DNA of 64,000 bases from Hanamia caeni (GTDB lineage Bacteria > Bacteroidota > Bacteroidia > Chitinophagales > Chitinophagaceae): the NCBI RefSeq assembly GCF_003721595.1, contig NZ_RJJR01000004.1, positions 186,001 through 250,000 on the forward strand, in the 5' to 3' direction. Positions 1-8,308 of the stretch are shown one piece after another (position 1 is the stretch's first letter; each line of letters opens with the position of its first letter). The notes beneath the pieces were generated by a model, which was not told the DNA's origin, ran no database searches, and worked only from the letters and a program-made list of their open reading frames with translations. The position numbers were made by a program, and so were the translations under genes.

Positions 1-1930
1 GAACCATTGGTAATCCAAGTTCAGTACATTGTTTGGCCTGTGCATACACGTAAGGCATCAGTTCATATTTCATGTTATCACTCAGGCGAAATTCATCCAG
101 AAAAGTTTTTCCATAAGCCCACGGTTCTTTTGGCGGTGCGCCGTGCGCTCTTGTGTGAGAAGTAAGAAAACCAAACGGTGTCCATCGACGATATAAATCT
201 TCAGGAGATTTCAAAACAAATCCCCCGATGTCGTGGCTCCAGAACGCAAATCCGGATAAACCAAATGACAATCCGCCACGCAAAGTTGCGAGCATAGCAG
301 AAGAAGTATTTTCTGCATCGCCGCCCCAATGGATTGGGTAGCGCTGGCTTCCCGCCCATGCTGAACGCGCCCAGATAATATTTTCACCGGTTACTTTTTT
401 GGTAATGTCCGCAATCGCTTTATTATACCGCAACGGATACAAATTGTGTTCATAAAAGCCGGTTCTTCCTGATGCATACATTCCAAATTCGGGTGCGGCT
501 TCTCCAAAGTCGACTTTGATAGCTCCTACGCCCATTTTTAGCAAAGAATCAATATGCATCTGGTACCAATTTACTGCCTGCGGATTAGAAAAATCGACGA
601 TAGCATCATCATAAGGTAAATTGCCTTTCTCATCTTTTACATACAATCTTTTCTTCACAATCTCAGGGAACAAACGGTTTTTCGGAACAAAATAAGGAAG
701 CTGCCACAATGAAATATGAAACCCATCTTTTCCTAAATCACTAATCATTTTCTTCGGGTCTTTAAACCGGTCTTTTGAAAACTGAAAATCCGAACGCCAG
801 TCAGTTTGAAACCAACCAACATCCAAATGAATTACATCAGCCGGCACTTTATTTTCGCGCAGCTTGGCAGCTACATCTCTCACTTCTGCTTCAGACGAAT
901 AAGTAATGCGGCTCATCCAGAAACCAAAGCTCCACAAAGGCGGCATGGGCGATTTGCCGGTGATGTTAGTGTATTCATTTAAAATTTCTTTTGGATCACC
1001 AAGGAAAATAAATAAGTCTAACTGGTCGTCGCCGATCATCAAAGTGTTTACGCCATTATAGGCCTGGCCAAAGTCGCACGTGATGGGTGTGCTGGTATGC
1101 ATAAACATTCCATAACCATTGCTGCTCATAAAAAATGGGATGGGCTTATACATCTCGGGAGTTTGCACACCGTTTGCATCGAAAGTGCATAAAACAACCT
1201 TTTGCCCATGCTTGTTAAGTTGGGTAAAAGATTCTCCACAGCCAAAGATTTTTTCTTCCGGAGCAGCGGTAAATGAAGCGGCTATGCTTCTTGACATATC
1301 TGCAAACCTTTGCACAAAAGAGAAGGGCAGGATAGGAGTATAGCTGGCGCTGTTATCTTTTGCGTGAAAAGTTTCTGTAAGCAACTTTCCTTTTGCATCT
1401 CTTATCTCTATGTGCCACGGATGTTCACGAATAGTTACAGAACCGAAGGCGCTGGTGTAAACATATCCGCCTTCAATTTTCGTATACTTCCATGATTTAT
1501 CGGTAGCAGGTTCCTTTACAAACATCAAAGTATCTTTCTCATCTTTTACTACAAGGCCGGTGTTCATTCTTAAACGAATTGTGCGCGGGGAAACGAACTG
1601 AATGCTGAAAGGAAGCACCGGATCCTGCTGGTATTCCGACGCAGGAAAAATATTGTTTTGATAAGGTTGCAAAGCCGCCAGCTCATTGTTAAATGCCATG
1701 CGGCGCACATAATGGTTCCGTTGCCATTCAACGTTGCCACTCATGGTATTTGGGTCGAATGAAGTAAGGCTGTCGGCGAGGAAATACGCATTTTTAAAAT
1801 TGTGAAAATCAGGGCTGATGTCTATCGGCTGATTAACCAATTGGCTGGAGTGTGTTTGAGCCGCACCTTGGTTTACCACTGCAATTAAAAATAACAGGGA
1901 TGAAAAAGTTTTGAATAAAAATTTTGCCAC
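1..1930 (-). CDS. GH31 family glycoside hydrolase (alpha-xylosidase/alpha-glucosidase type), 3' end outside window
   Basis: Secreted retaining alpha-glycosidase of family GH31, probably releasing xylose or glucose from plant or microbial polysaccharides. About 643 residues are present; the C-terminus runs off base 1. The start is a GTG, because an in-frame TAA lies just upstream with no ATG between, and it gives a clean signal peptide ending in NQGAAQ. The N-terminal galactose-mutarotase-like part (residues ~50-300) precedes the barrel, which contains WSFGFWMSR. The motif IKVDFGE carries the expected nucleophile, Asp at about 474. HWGGDAENT carries the expected acid/base Asp at about 538. The GFWMSR and KVDFGE forms resemble YicI-type alpha-xylosidases more than alpha-glucosidases, but substrate cannot be fixed from this. 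It is separated from gltX by about 90 bases with the same orientation. Family assignment is firm; specificity is inference. Confidence 0.9.
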   Translation of the reverse strand, partial: MAKFLFKTFSSLLFLIAVVNQGAAQTHSSQLVNQPIDISPDFHNFKNAYFLADSLTSFDPNTMSGNVEWQRNHYVRRMAFNNELAALQPYQNNIFPASEYQQDPVLPFSIQFVSPRTIRLRMNTGLVVKDEKDTLMFVKEPATDKSWKYTKIEGGYVYTSAFGSVTIREHPWHIEIRDAKGKLLTETFHAKDNSASYTPILPFSFVQRFADMSRSIAASFTAAPEEKIFGCGESFTQLNKHGQKVVLCTFDANGVQTPEMYKPIPFFMSSNGYGMFMHTSTPITCDFGQAYNGVNTLMIGDDQLDLFIFLGDPKEILNEYTNITGKSPMPPLWSFGFWMSRITYSSEAEVRDVAAKLRENKVPADVIHLDVGWFQTDWRSDFQFSKDRFKDPKKMISDLGKDGFHISLWQLPYFVPKNRLFPEIVKKRLYVKDEKGNLPYDDAIVDFSNPQAVNWYQMHIDSLLKMGVGAIKVDFGEAAPEFGMYASGRTGFYEHNLYPLRYNKAIADITKKVTGENIIWARSAWAGSQRYPIHWGGDAENTSSAMLATLRGGLSFGLSGFAFWSHDIGGFVLKSPEDLYRRWTPFGFLTSHTRAHGAPPKEPWAYGKTFLDEFRLSDNMKYELMPYVYAQAKQCTELGLPMV

Positions 1931-2019
1931 TATAAAAATTTTGTATTAGAAATCAAAATAGATGTTCAGCCTGAAAGATACAACAGCAATTGAAGTTTCA
2001 GCCTGGTTAGATTGCTGGT

Positions 2020-3543
2020 TTATTGTAAAGAAGATAAGGCATGCGTAATCCTGTTTATTGTTTCCTGCTGTCCAAGTACAGATGAGATTTCAAAAACACC
2101 CGGCCCGAATTTGCCGCCAACAAGCATCAGCCTGAATGCGCCCATTAATTCTCCGGGTTTTAATTTGGCCGCTGCCGCAAGTTCTTTAAAAGTATGTTCT
2201 ACTTCGCCCGGTTCCCAGCTTTGTAATAATGAAAACAACCTTATCAATTCAACAAAAAACTGGTTTTTATTTTCGTTCCACTTTTGAAGGATAGATGCTG
2301 TGTCAATTTTCTGCGGGGCAATAAAAAAGAAACTTCCCTGCTCCACGAAATCATTTAACAACGTGCAACGGTCTTTGATGAGTTCGATTATTTTTTCAAA
2401 TTTTTTTTCGTCTTCAATTGGGATGTTATGTTGTTCAAATATTTTTTTTACATCTTCTTTTAACCTGGCAACGCTGGATTTTTTTATCCATTCATGATTG
2501 AACCATTTGGCTTTTTCAAAATCAAATTTTGCGCCGTGTTCATGCACTCTGTCCATTGAAAACTTTTCTGTCATTTCTTCCAACGAAAATATTTCCTGCT
2601 CGGTACCGTCGTTCCAGCCTAACAGCGCGAGCATATTGATAAATGCTTCGTGCATAAATCCTAATTCCTTAAAGCCCTTCACCACACCGGCTTTGGGGTC
2701 GTTCCATTCCATGGCAAACACAGGAAAGCCCAGTCGTTCACCATCGCGTTTACTTAATTTGCCGTTGCCATCAGGTTTTAATATCAGGGGCAGATGCGCA
2801 TATTGTGGCATGTCTTTTTCCCACCCAAAGTATTTCCATAACAGCACATGCACCGGGGCGCTAGGCAGCCATTCTTCGCCGCGGAATGCGTGTGTTATTT
2901 TCATTAAATAATCATCCACCACTACGGCTAAATGGTACGTTGGCATTCCATCTGCTTTCAATAAAACTTTATCATCCACGCCATCGGTTGGCATCTCAAT
3001 ATCGCCCCTGATCATGTCTTTAAAATGCACGTATTCATTTCGCGGCATTTTAATTCTTACCACATGCGGAAAATTTATTTTTAAAAGCGATTCAGTTTCT
3101 TCCTTGGGCAAAACCAGCGAATTGCGCATATTCAACCGGTTTTGATAATCATATTGCACATTGAATTTGCCTTGCGCTTTTAATTTCTCACGAAGCTTTT
3201 CTACTTCTTCCGGTGTATCAAAAGCATAATAGGCATGCCCTGATTTTACCAACTGGTCTGCATATTCTTTGTAAATATTTTTTCTTTCGCTTTGGCGGTA
3301 AGGCCCGTATTCACCGGGATGATGAGGCCCTTCATCGGGAAGAATATGGCACCACTTCAGGCAATTTATGATGTATTGTTCCGCTCCTTCAACATAGCGC
3401 GTTTGATCGGTATCTTCTATGCGAAGGATAAAATCGCCATTGTGCTGTTTGGCGAATAAATAATTGTATAACGCTGTGCGTACGCCTCCGAGGTGCAATC
3501 CGCCGGTAGGGCTTGGGGCAAATCTTACTCTTATTTTACTCAT
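2020..3543 (-). CDS. gltX: Glutamate--tRNA ligase
   Basis: Class I aminoacyl-tRNA synthetase that charges tRNA-Glu in the cytoplasm. The N-terminus RVRFAPSPTGGLHLGG contains the HIGH-type signature (HLGG). The second ATP-binding signature is KLSKRDG at roughly residue 260. The C-terminal anticodon-binding region ends the 507-residue protein, a normal length. The reading frame extends upstream to 3600, but MSKIRVRFAPSP is the conserved family start, so the ATG at 3543 is chosen. A consensus -7 element (TATCTTTG) lies only four bases upstream of this ATG, so the transcript may have almost no leader. It is divergent from the M16 protease gene. Confidence 0.97.
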   Translation of the reverse strand: MSKIRVRFAPSPTGGLHLGGVRTALYNYLFAKQHNGDFILRIEDTDQTRYVEGAEQYIINCLKWCHILPDEGPHHPGEYGPYRQSERKNIYKEYADQLVKSGHAYYAFDTPEEVEKLREKLKAQGKFNVQYDYQNRLNMRNSLVLPKEETESLLKINFPHVVRIKMPRNEYVHFKDMIRGDIEMPTDGVDDKVLLKADGMPTYHLAVVVDDYLMKITHAFRGEEWLPSAPVHVLLWKYFGWEKDMPQYAHLPLILKPDGNGKLSKRDGERLGFPVFAMEWNDPKAGVVKGFKELGFMHEAFINMLALLGWNDGTEQEIFSLEEMTEKFSMDRVHEHGAKFDFEKAKWFNHEWIKKSSVARLKEDVKKIFEQHNIPIEDEKKFEKIIELIKDRCTLLNDFVEQGSFFFIAPQKIDTASILQKWNENKNQFFVELIRLFSLLQSWEPGEVEHTFKELAAAAKLKPGELMGAFRLMLVGGKFGPGVFEISSVLGQQETINRITHALSSLQ

Positions 3544-3547
3544 CCTG

Positions 3548-3555
3548 CAAAGATA
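3548..3555 (-). promoter_or_regulatory. -7 promoter element of gltX (TATCTTTG)
   Basis: Exact match to the Bacteroidota -7 consensus TAnnTTTG on the minus strand. No TTTG is present at the usual distance upstream. It ends four bases before the gltX ATG, which would put the transcription start at or beside the start codon. Confidence 0.5.
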
Positions 3556-3581
3556 ATTGATTGGCTTAATCACATTCCGGA

Positions 3582-3617
3582 CAGTAAAAGGACAAATCAC
3601 ATGGATTTGTATTCTGA
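3582..3617 (+). repeat. Dispersed intergenic element, copy 1
   Basis: Begins CAGTAAAAGGACAAAT and continues into GGATTTGTATTC, following the shared pattern described in the findings. It sits in the divergent gltX/M16 spacer. Within it, ACAAATC and GATTTGT form a perfect 7-bp inverted repeat around ACATG (3592-3610). Confidence 0.55.
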
Positions 3618-3682
3618 CTTAAAGTTTTTATAAACTGTACCGCAAACAAGGTTGCTTATCGCATGCCCGTATTTTTGTTTAT

Positions 3683-3690
3683 TATATTTG
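3683..3690 (+). promoter_or_regulatory. -7 promoter element of the M16 peptidase gene (TATATTTG)
   Basis: Exact TAnnTTTG match on the plus strand, 20 bases before the start codon. No clear TTTG element lies at the standard spacing upstream. Confidence 0.45.
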
Positions 3691-3710
3691 TTCTTATCAA
3701 TTGTTGATAT

Positions 3711-6515
3711 ATGAAATTATTTACGCTCTTATTTTTATTCCTTTCTTCTTCCGTTTTAGCACAGCCTAATCTCAATGATACGCTACCGGTTGACCCACAC
3801 GTGAAAATCGGGAAGCTGAGTAACGGACTCACCTATTACATCCGCCAAAATGAAAAGCCTGACCAGAAAGTGGAATTGCGCCTTGTGGTAAATGCGGGCT
3901 CTATTCTTGAAAACGATAATCAGCAAGGCCTCGCGCATTTGAGCGAACACATGGCTTTTAACGGAACCAAAAATTTCAGGAAGAATGAAATCATTTCTTT
4001 TCTTCAATCTATCGGGGTGGGATTTGGAAGTGATTTGAATGCGTACACAAGTTTTGATGAAACAGTTTATATTCTTCCCATACCCACTGACAAGCCCGGC
4101 AATATTGAAAAGGGTTTCCAGATATTAGACGACTGGGCGCATAATGTTACGGATAACGATTCGGATATTGATGGCGAACGTCCGATTGTTTTGGAAGAAA
4201 GCCGTTTAGGAAAAGGCGCACAGGACAGGATTGACCGAAAAATTTTTCCATTGCTATTTGCCGGTTCACTATATGCAAAGCGGCTTCCCATCGGCATTGA
4301 CAGTATAGTTGAGCATGCGCCTTACGAGGCGCTCAGAAGTTTTTATAAAGATTGGTACCGGCCAAATTTAATGGCAGTGATTGTTGTGGGTGATATTGAG
4401 CCTTCCAGGGCAGAAGCGCTGGTTAAAAAATATTTTGGCCCGAATACAAATCCTCAAAATGAAAGAGCAAGAATTCATCCCGAGGTGCCGCCTTATAAAA
4501 AAAGTGTAGCTGAAGTGATTACCGATAAAGAAGCGACAAGCTACATGTACAGGGTATATTATTCGCCATACAAGATTAAACCTGTTGTTACATTAGGCGA
4601 TTATAAGAATGAATTGATAAAGAATATTTTTTCTGATTTGCTCAATCAAAGATTGCGCGAACTTACCCAGAAAGAAAATCCTCCTTTCGTGTATGCTGCC
4701 TGTGGCTTCAACTCTGAAGCGCGGGGCTATGAATCTTTCACAGGATATATCGGCACAGGCAACAGCGATAGCCTCACAGGATTGAAAGCATTCGAGCAGG
4801 AAATTGCAAGAGTGAAAAAATTTGGCTTCACTGAAGAAGAGCTTAAACGGTCCAAAGCAGATATGCTCAATTATATTGAAAGAGCATTCAATGAAAAAAA
4901 CAAAACTGAATCGGCGAATTATGCAGAAGAATACATTCGTAACTTTTTAACCAAAGAACCCATTCCCGGCATTACAAACGAATTAAAATATTATAAAGAA
5001 TTATTACCGGGCATTACGGTGAATGATGTAAATGCAGTAATCAACATACTCAGCCAAAACTCAAATAAATTTATTGCCCTTTCAGGGCCGCAAACCAAAG
5101 ACAGCAGCAGCCTTCCGACTGATGCTGAAATTCTTGCTGTTGCTGATGAAGTTCAAAAAATGGATTTAAAACCCTACGAAGAAAAAGCCGTGCAATCTTC
5201 TTTATTAACTGAAATTCCCAAAGCCGGAAAAATTGTAAATACAAAAGCGAATTCACTTTTAGGAACAACAGATTTTACATTGAGCAACGGCATCACAGTC
5301 ACTTTTAAACATACTGATTTTAAAAATGACCAACTGCTGATGAGTGCAGTGAGGCCGGGTGGCAAAAACAATTATGGGCTTGCCGATAAATACAATGCTG
5401 AATACATGATGTCGGTAATAAGCAGCATGGGCGTTGGAAATTTTTCTCCACTTGATTTAAAAAAAGCGCTGAGCGGGAAAACAGTGAGTGTTCATCCGGC
5501 TATGTCCCAGGTAACAACCGGCTTTAGTGGAAGTAGCTCGATAAAAGATGCAGAAGCGATGATGCAATTGGTGTATCTCTATGCCACCGCACCCAGAACC
5601 GATACTGCCTTGTTCCGGTCATTTATTCAAAAAAACAAGGCCCAGCTTGCTTTTCTTAGCGCTAATCCGCAAGCGGTGTTTATTGATACTTTGTTCAAAG
5701 CTATGTACAATGATAATCCGCTGGCGCCTATAGCGGTTCCGAAACCGGGATATTTTGATGCATTGAATCTTGACAGAATTATGCAGATGTATAAAGAGAA
5801 TTTTCAAAATGAATATGGCATGCATTTTACTTTTGTGGGAAGCATTTCTGCAGATTCGCTAAAGCCACTCCTCGAAAAATATATTGCCAGCCTGCCTTCC
5901 GTGAAGAAGGCATTTAATTACGTGGATAACAAAGTAAGAATCGCCAGCGGTGAAGTGAATGTGAATGTGTATAAAGGCAAAGAACCCAAGGCGATGATTT
6001 TCCGGGTGTATAGCGGCGAAATTCCTTATTCTGATGAACTCAATTTAAAAGCAGAAGCGATTAGTGAAATTTTAAATATTCGCATTGATGAAGAGTTGAG
6101 AGAAAAACTCAAGGCAATTTATGGCGGAGGTACACAGGTGCAGTTTGAAAAAATTCCTTATTCAAATTATTCTTTTTTCCTGACATTGCCCACAGGGCCG
6201 GAAAAAGTAGACACTCTGTTACGGGCTGCAACTGCGGAAATCCAGGATATTATAAAGAATGGCCCATCAAAGGAAAACCTTGACAAAGTGAAGAAACAGT
6301 GGGAAGAACAACACAAAGTGAACATTAAGGAAAACAATATTTGGCTTTCAGAATTGCAGCATTTCTATTTTCCGGGCGGTAACCCTGATTATTTTATACA
6401 TTACGATAAATATGTGAATGCGTTAACGCCTAAAGATATACAGGAAGCCGCAAAATTATTATTGACTACGAAGAATGTCGTAACCGGAATTTTGAGGCCG
6501 GAAAAGGGAAATTGA
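3711..6515 (+). CDS. M16 family zinc metallopeptidase (PqqL-like)
   Basis: Inverted-zincin protease, exported by a signal peptide (cleavage expected after SSSVLA). The zinc site HLSEH lies at residues 76-80 (the HxxEH form of family M16), and the third ligand is expected in VLEESRLGK about 75 residues later. The 934-residue length matches the full-length bilobed M16 proteins with two active-type and two inactive-type domains (e.g. PqqL), which degrade peptides in an enclosed chamber. The C-terminal half lacks a second HxxEH, as expected. It is probably a periplasmic or outer-membrane-associated peptide-degrading enzyme; substrate unknown. Transcribed away from gltX; the next gene follows after a heptamer repeat. 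Confidence 0.93.
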   Translation: MKLFTLLFLFLSSSVLAQPNLNDTLPVDPHVKIGKLSNGLTYYIRQNEKPDQKVELRLVVNAGSILENDNQQGLAHLSEHMAFNGTKNFRKNEIISFLQSIGVGFGSDLNAYTSFDETVYILPIPTDKPGNIEKGFQILDDWAHNVTDNDSDIDGERPIVLEESRLGKGAQDRIDRKIFPLLFAGSLYAKRLPIGIDSIVEHAPYEALRSFYKDWYRPNLMAVIVVGDIEPSRAEALVKKYFGPNTNPQNERARIHPEVPPYKKSVAEVITDKEATSYMYRVYYSPYKIKPVVTLGDYKNELIKNIFSDLLNQRLRELTQKENPPFVYAACGFNSEARGYESFTGYIGTGNSDSLTGLKAFEQEIARVKKFGFTEEELKRSKADMLNYIERAFNEKNKTESANYAEEYIRNFLTKEPIPGITNELKYYKELLPGITVNDVNAVINILSQNSNKFIALSGPQTKDSSSLPTDAEILAVADEVQKMDLKPYEEKAVQSSLLTEIPKAGKIVNTKANSLLGTTDFTLSNGITVTFKHTDFKNDQLLMSAVRPGGKNNYGLADKYNAEYMMSVISSMGVGNFSPLDLKKALSGKTVSVHPAMSQVTTGFSGSSSIKDAEAMMQLVYLYATAPRTDTALFRSFIQKNKAQLAFLSANPQAVFIDTLFKAMYNDNPLAPIAVPKPGYFDALNLDRIMQMYKENFQNEYGMHFTFVGSISADSLKPLLEKYIASLPSVKKAFNYVDNKVRIASGEVNVNVYKGKEPKAMIFRVYSGEIPYSDELNLKAEAISEILNIRIDEELREKLKAIYGGGTQVQFEKIPYSNYSFFLTLPTGPEKVDTLLRAATAEIQDIIKNGPSKENLDKVKKQWEEQHKVNIKENNIWLSELQHFYFPGGNPDYFIHYDKYVNALTPKDIQEAAKLLLTTKNVVTGILRPEKGN

Positions 6516-6570
6516 TTATTGAATTATTAAATTATTTAGATGATTTGCGAGGCTGCTGCTTGTGTTTTGC

Positions 6571-6605
6571 AACTTATAACTTATTACTTACAACTTATGA
6601 CTTTA
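6571..6605 (+). repeat. Degenerate heptamer array (AACTTAT units)
   Basis: Five in-register 7-base units read AACTTAT, AACTTAT, TACTTAC, AACTTAT, GACTTTA. The array ends eight bases before the MmcQ-like start codon. The unit is the same as that of the longer array at 16009-16064 read on its minus strand, allowing C/T at position five. Confidence 0.7.
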
Positions 6606-6613
6606 TTTTTTTT

Positions 6614-6952
6614 ATGAATATTGAAGAGCTGCGAAACTTTGCATTGTCGCTACAGGAGGTAGAAGAAAGTTTTCCCTTTGGCGAAGACACGCTGGTGTTC
6701 AAAACAAAGAATAAGATTTTCCTGTTGGTTTCTTTGTCTTCAGTGCCCTTGCAATTCAATGTAAAATGCAATCCTGACAGGGCTGTTGAATTGCGCGAAC
6801 AATATTCATCCGTTTTACCGGGCTATCACATGAATAAAAAACATTGGAACACCATAATTGTAGATGGCGAAATACCGCGAAAAACATTGTGTGAGTTTAT
6901 AAAAGATTCGCACCAGCTTGTGGCAGGCGTTTCTTCAAAAAAGAAAAAATGA
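6614..6952 (+). CDS. MmcQ/YjbR family protein
   Basis: Small cytoplasmic protein of the MmcQ/YjbR superfamily, which has a double-wing fold and has been suggested to bind DNA; the function is not established. Recognised by the N-terminal MNIEELRNFALSLQEVEESF, the FGEDTLVFKTKNKIF segment and the C-terminal MNKKHWNTIIVDGEIP. Length is 112 residues with a lysine-rich tail (SSKKKK), typical for the family. An upstream in-frame extension reaches into the M16 stop region but encodes unrelated sequence from the heptamer array, so the ATG at 6614 is preferred. Confidence 0.88.
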   Translation: MNIEELRNFALSLQEVEESFPFGEDTLVFKTKNKIFLLVSLSSVPLQFNVKCNPDRAVELREQYSSVLPGYHMNKKHWNTIIVDGEIPRKTLCEFIKDSHQLVAGVSSKKKK

Positions 6953-6965
6953 TTTGCAGCCTTCA

Positions 6966-7001
6966 ACAAAATATAAATTCGTTTTAAAAGTTCGTTTACT
7001 A
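6966..7001 (-). repeat. Dispersed intergenic element, copy 2
   Basis: Minus-strand copy reading TAGTAAACGAACTTTT and then a T-rich tail (ATTTATATTTTG). The first half matches well and the centre is weaker. It lies just past the MmcQ-like stop. Confidence 0.4.
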
Positions 7002-7068
7002 TCTTTTTAAAAATTTCATAAATCAGGCTGCTGGCCTGTGATATACGGATTACTCTGCTTTTTTAATT

Positions 7069-7076
7069 TACTTTTG
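7069..7076 (+). promoter_or_regulatory. -7 promoter element of the LptF/LptG gene (TACTTTTG)
   Basis: Exact TAnnTTTG match 29 bases before the start codon; no convincing -33 TTTG at the expected spacing. Confidence 0.4.
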
Positions 7077-7105
7077 GCAACTAAAGTTTTTATTTTAAGC
7101 GCAGC

Positions 7106-8197
7106 ATGAAATTATTAGACTGGTATATCATCAAAAAATTTTTTGTCACTTTTTTCTTTTGTCTCATCGCGCTAACTTTTATTGTTGTAATTGTCGATTT
7201 AAGTGAAAAAACCGATGATTTTGCAAAGACAGGCCTCTCTTATAAAGAAATTATCGTACAATATTATTTTGGTTTTCTTCCTCATATCGAGGCTATGCTT
7301 TTCCCGCTGTTCATCTTTATTTCAGTTATATTTTTTACTTCTTCCCTTGCTAATAAATCGGAGATAATCGCCATGTTAAGCACAGGCATCAGTTTTGGAA
7401 GATTGCTCAGGCCTTACATGTTGGCAGGTGCTATCTTTACCGCCTTTCTTTGGTGGGCCAACCAATATGCGCTTCCGCCGGCTAATGAAAAATGGGCGAA
7501 TTTTAATGCGAAATATATAGATTACAATTATGGAGGTTATGTAAATACCTCCACCCTTAGCAACAAATATTTTAAGCTGGACTCTTTTTCGTATGCGGGT
7601 ATCCGTTACTACGATACTACCAGCAAAACGGGAAGTAATTTTTTTATCCAGCGGTTTGACAAAACTAATCTTGTATACAACCTGAGAGCGCTGTCAATAA
7701 AGTGGGATACAGGAACCAATAAATGGATGCTGAACAATGTGGTGATCAGAAAGATAAATGGTTTGCATCAGACCATAATAGATTCGGCCACCATGCAAAT
7801 GAATTTTAATTTTAAGCCCCGGGATTTGCGCAGAGATGATTACATGAAAGATAAAATGACAACGCCGGAATTAAACCACTTTATCCAACTAGAAAAAATG
7901 CGCGGCTCAGGCGATGTGAACGAACTGCTGCTTGAGAAAAATAACCGGAATGCCGTGCCTGTGTCAGTTTTTATCTTAACGATTATTGGCGCATGTGTTT
8001 CGTCCAAAAAAATAAGGGGCGGAAGCGGATTCCATCTTGCCATTGGATTTTTGATATGCGTCATTTATATTTTGGTAGGAAGGTTTGCTTCAGTTTTTGC
8101 GCTAAAAGGAAATTTTAGTCCGATAGTGGCTGCATGGTTGCCAAATGTGGTATTTGGCGGGCTTGCATGGTATTTATACAAGCGCGCATCCAGTTAA
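7106..8197 (+). CDS. LptF/LptG family permease (YjgP/YjgQ)
   Basis: Inner-membrane permease of the lipopolysaccharide export ABC transporter, working with LptB and LptC to extract LPS from the inner membrane. The N-terminus LLDWYIIKKFF and first helices (about residues 10-35, 55-80 and 98-115), the long periplasmic beta-jellyroll section (residues ~125-270) and three C-terminal helices (residues ~285-360) give the family layout. The 363-residue length is normal. In Bacteroidota the two permeases are often at separate loci, and I cannot tell LptF from LptG by eye. No other lpt gene is in the window, though lpxB lies about 6 kb away. Confidence 0.9.
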   Translation: MKLLDWYIIKKFFVTFFFCLIALTFIVVIVDLSEKTDDFAKTGLSYKEIIVQYYFGFLPHIEAMLFPLFIFISVIFFTSSLANKSEIIAMLSTGISFGRLLRPYMLAGAIFTAFLWWANQYALPPANEKWANFNAKYIDYNYGGYVNTSTLSNKYFKLDSFSYAGIRYYDTTSKTGSNFFIQRFDKTNLVYNLRALSIKWDTGTNKWMLNNVVIRKINGLHQTIIDSATMQMNFNFKPRDLRRDDYMKDKMTTPELNHFIQLEKMRGSGDVNELLLEKNNRNAVPVSVFILTIIGACVSSKKIRGGSGFHLAIGFLICVIYILVGRFASVFALKGNFSPIVAAWLPNVVFGGLAWYLYKRASS

Positions 8198-8231
8198 AAG
8201 AATGAGAATCGTTTGACGTTCAACATTTTCT

Positions 8232-8263
8232 TTTGTTAAAAACCTATCCGGGCGTTAACTTTA
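8232..8263 (+). promoter_or_regulatory. Promoter of citrate synthase gene
   Basis: TTTG (8232-8235), 20 bases, then TAACTTTA (8256-8263), one mismatch from TAnnTTTG. The expected transcription start is about 40 bases before the ATG. Confidence 0.55.
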
Positions 8264-8308
8264 TCGCACTTGAATTTTTTCAAAGAATAATAATTCCAAT
8301 TAATTTTT

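Noticed and set aside
2498..2911. 137-codon open frame opposite gltX
   Set aside because: Antisense to a firmly identified gene; composition is that of a codon shadow.
6512..6613. N-terminal extension of the MmcQ-like protein back to 6512
   Set aside because: It would translate the heptamer array and shows no similarity to the family, while MNIEELRNF is the normal start.
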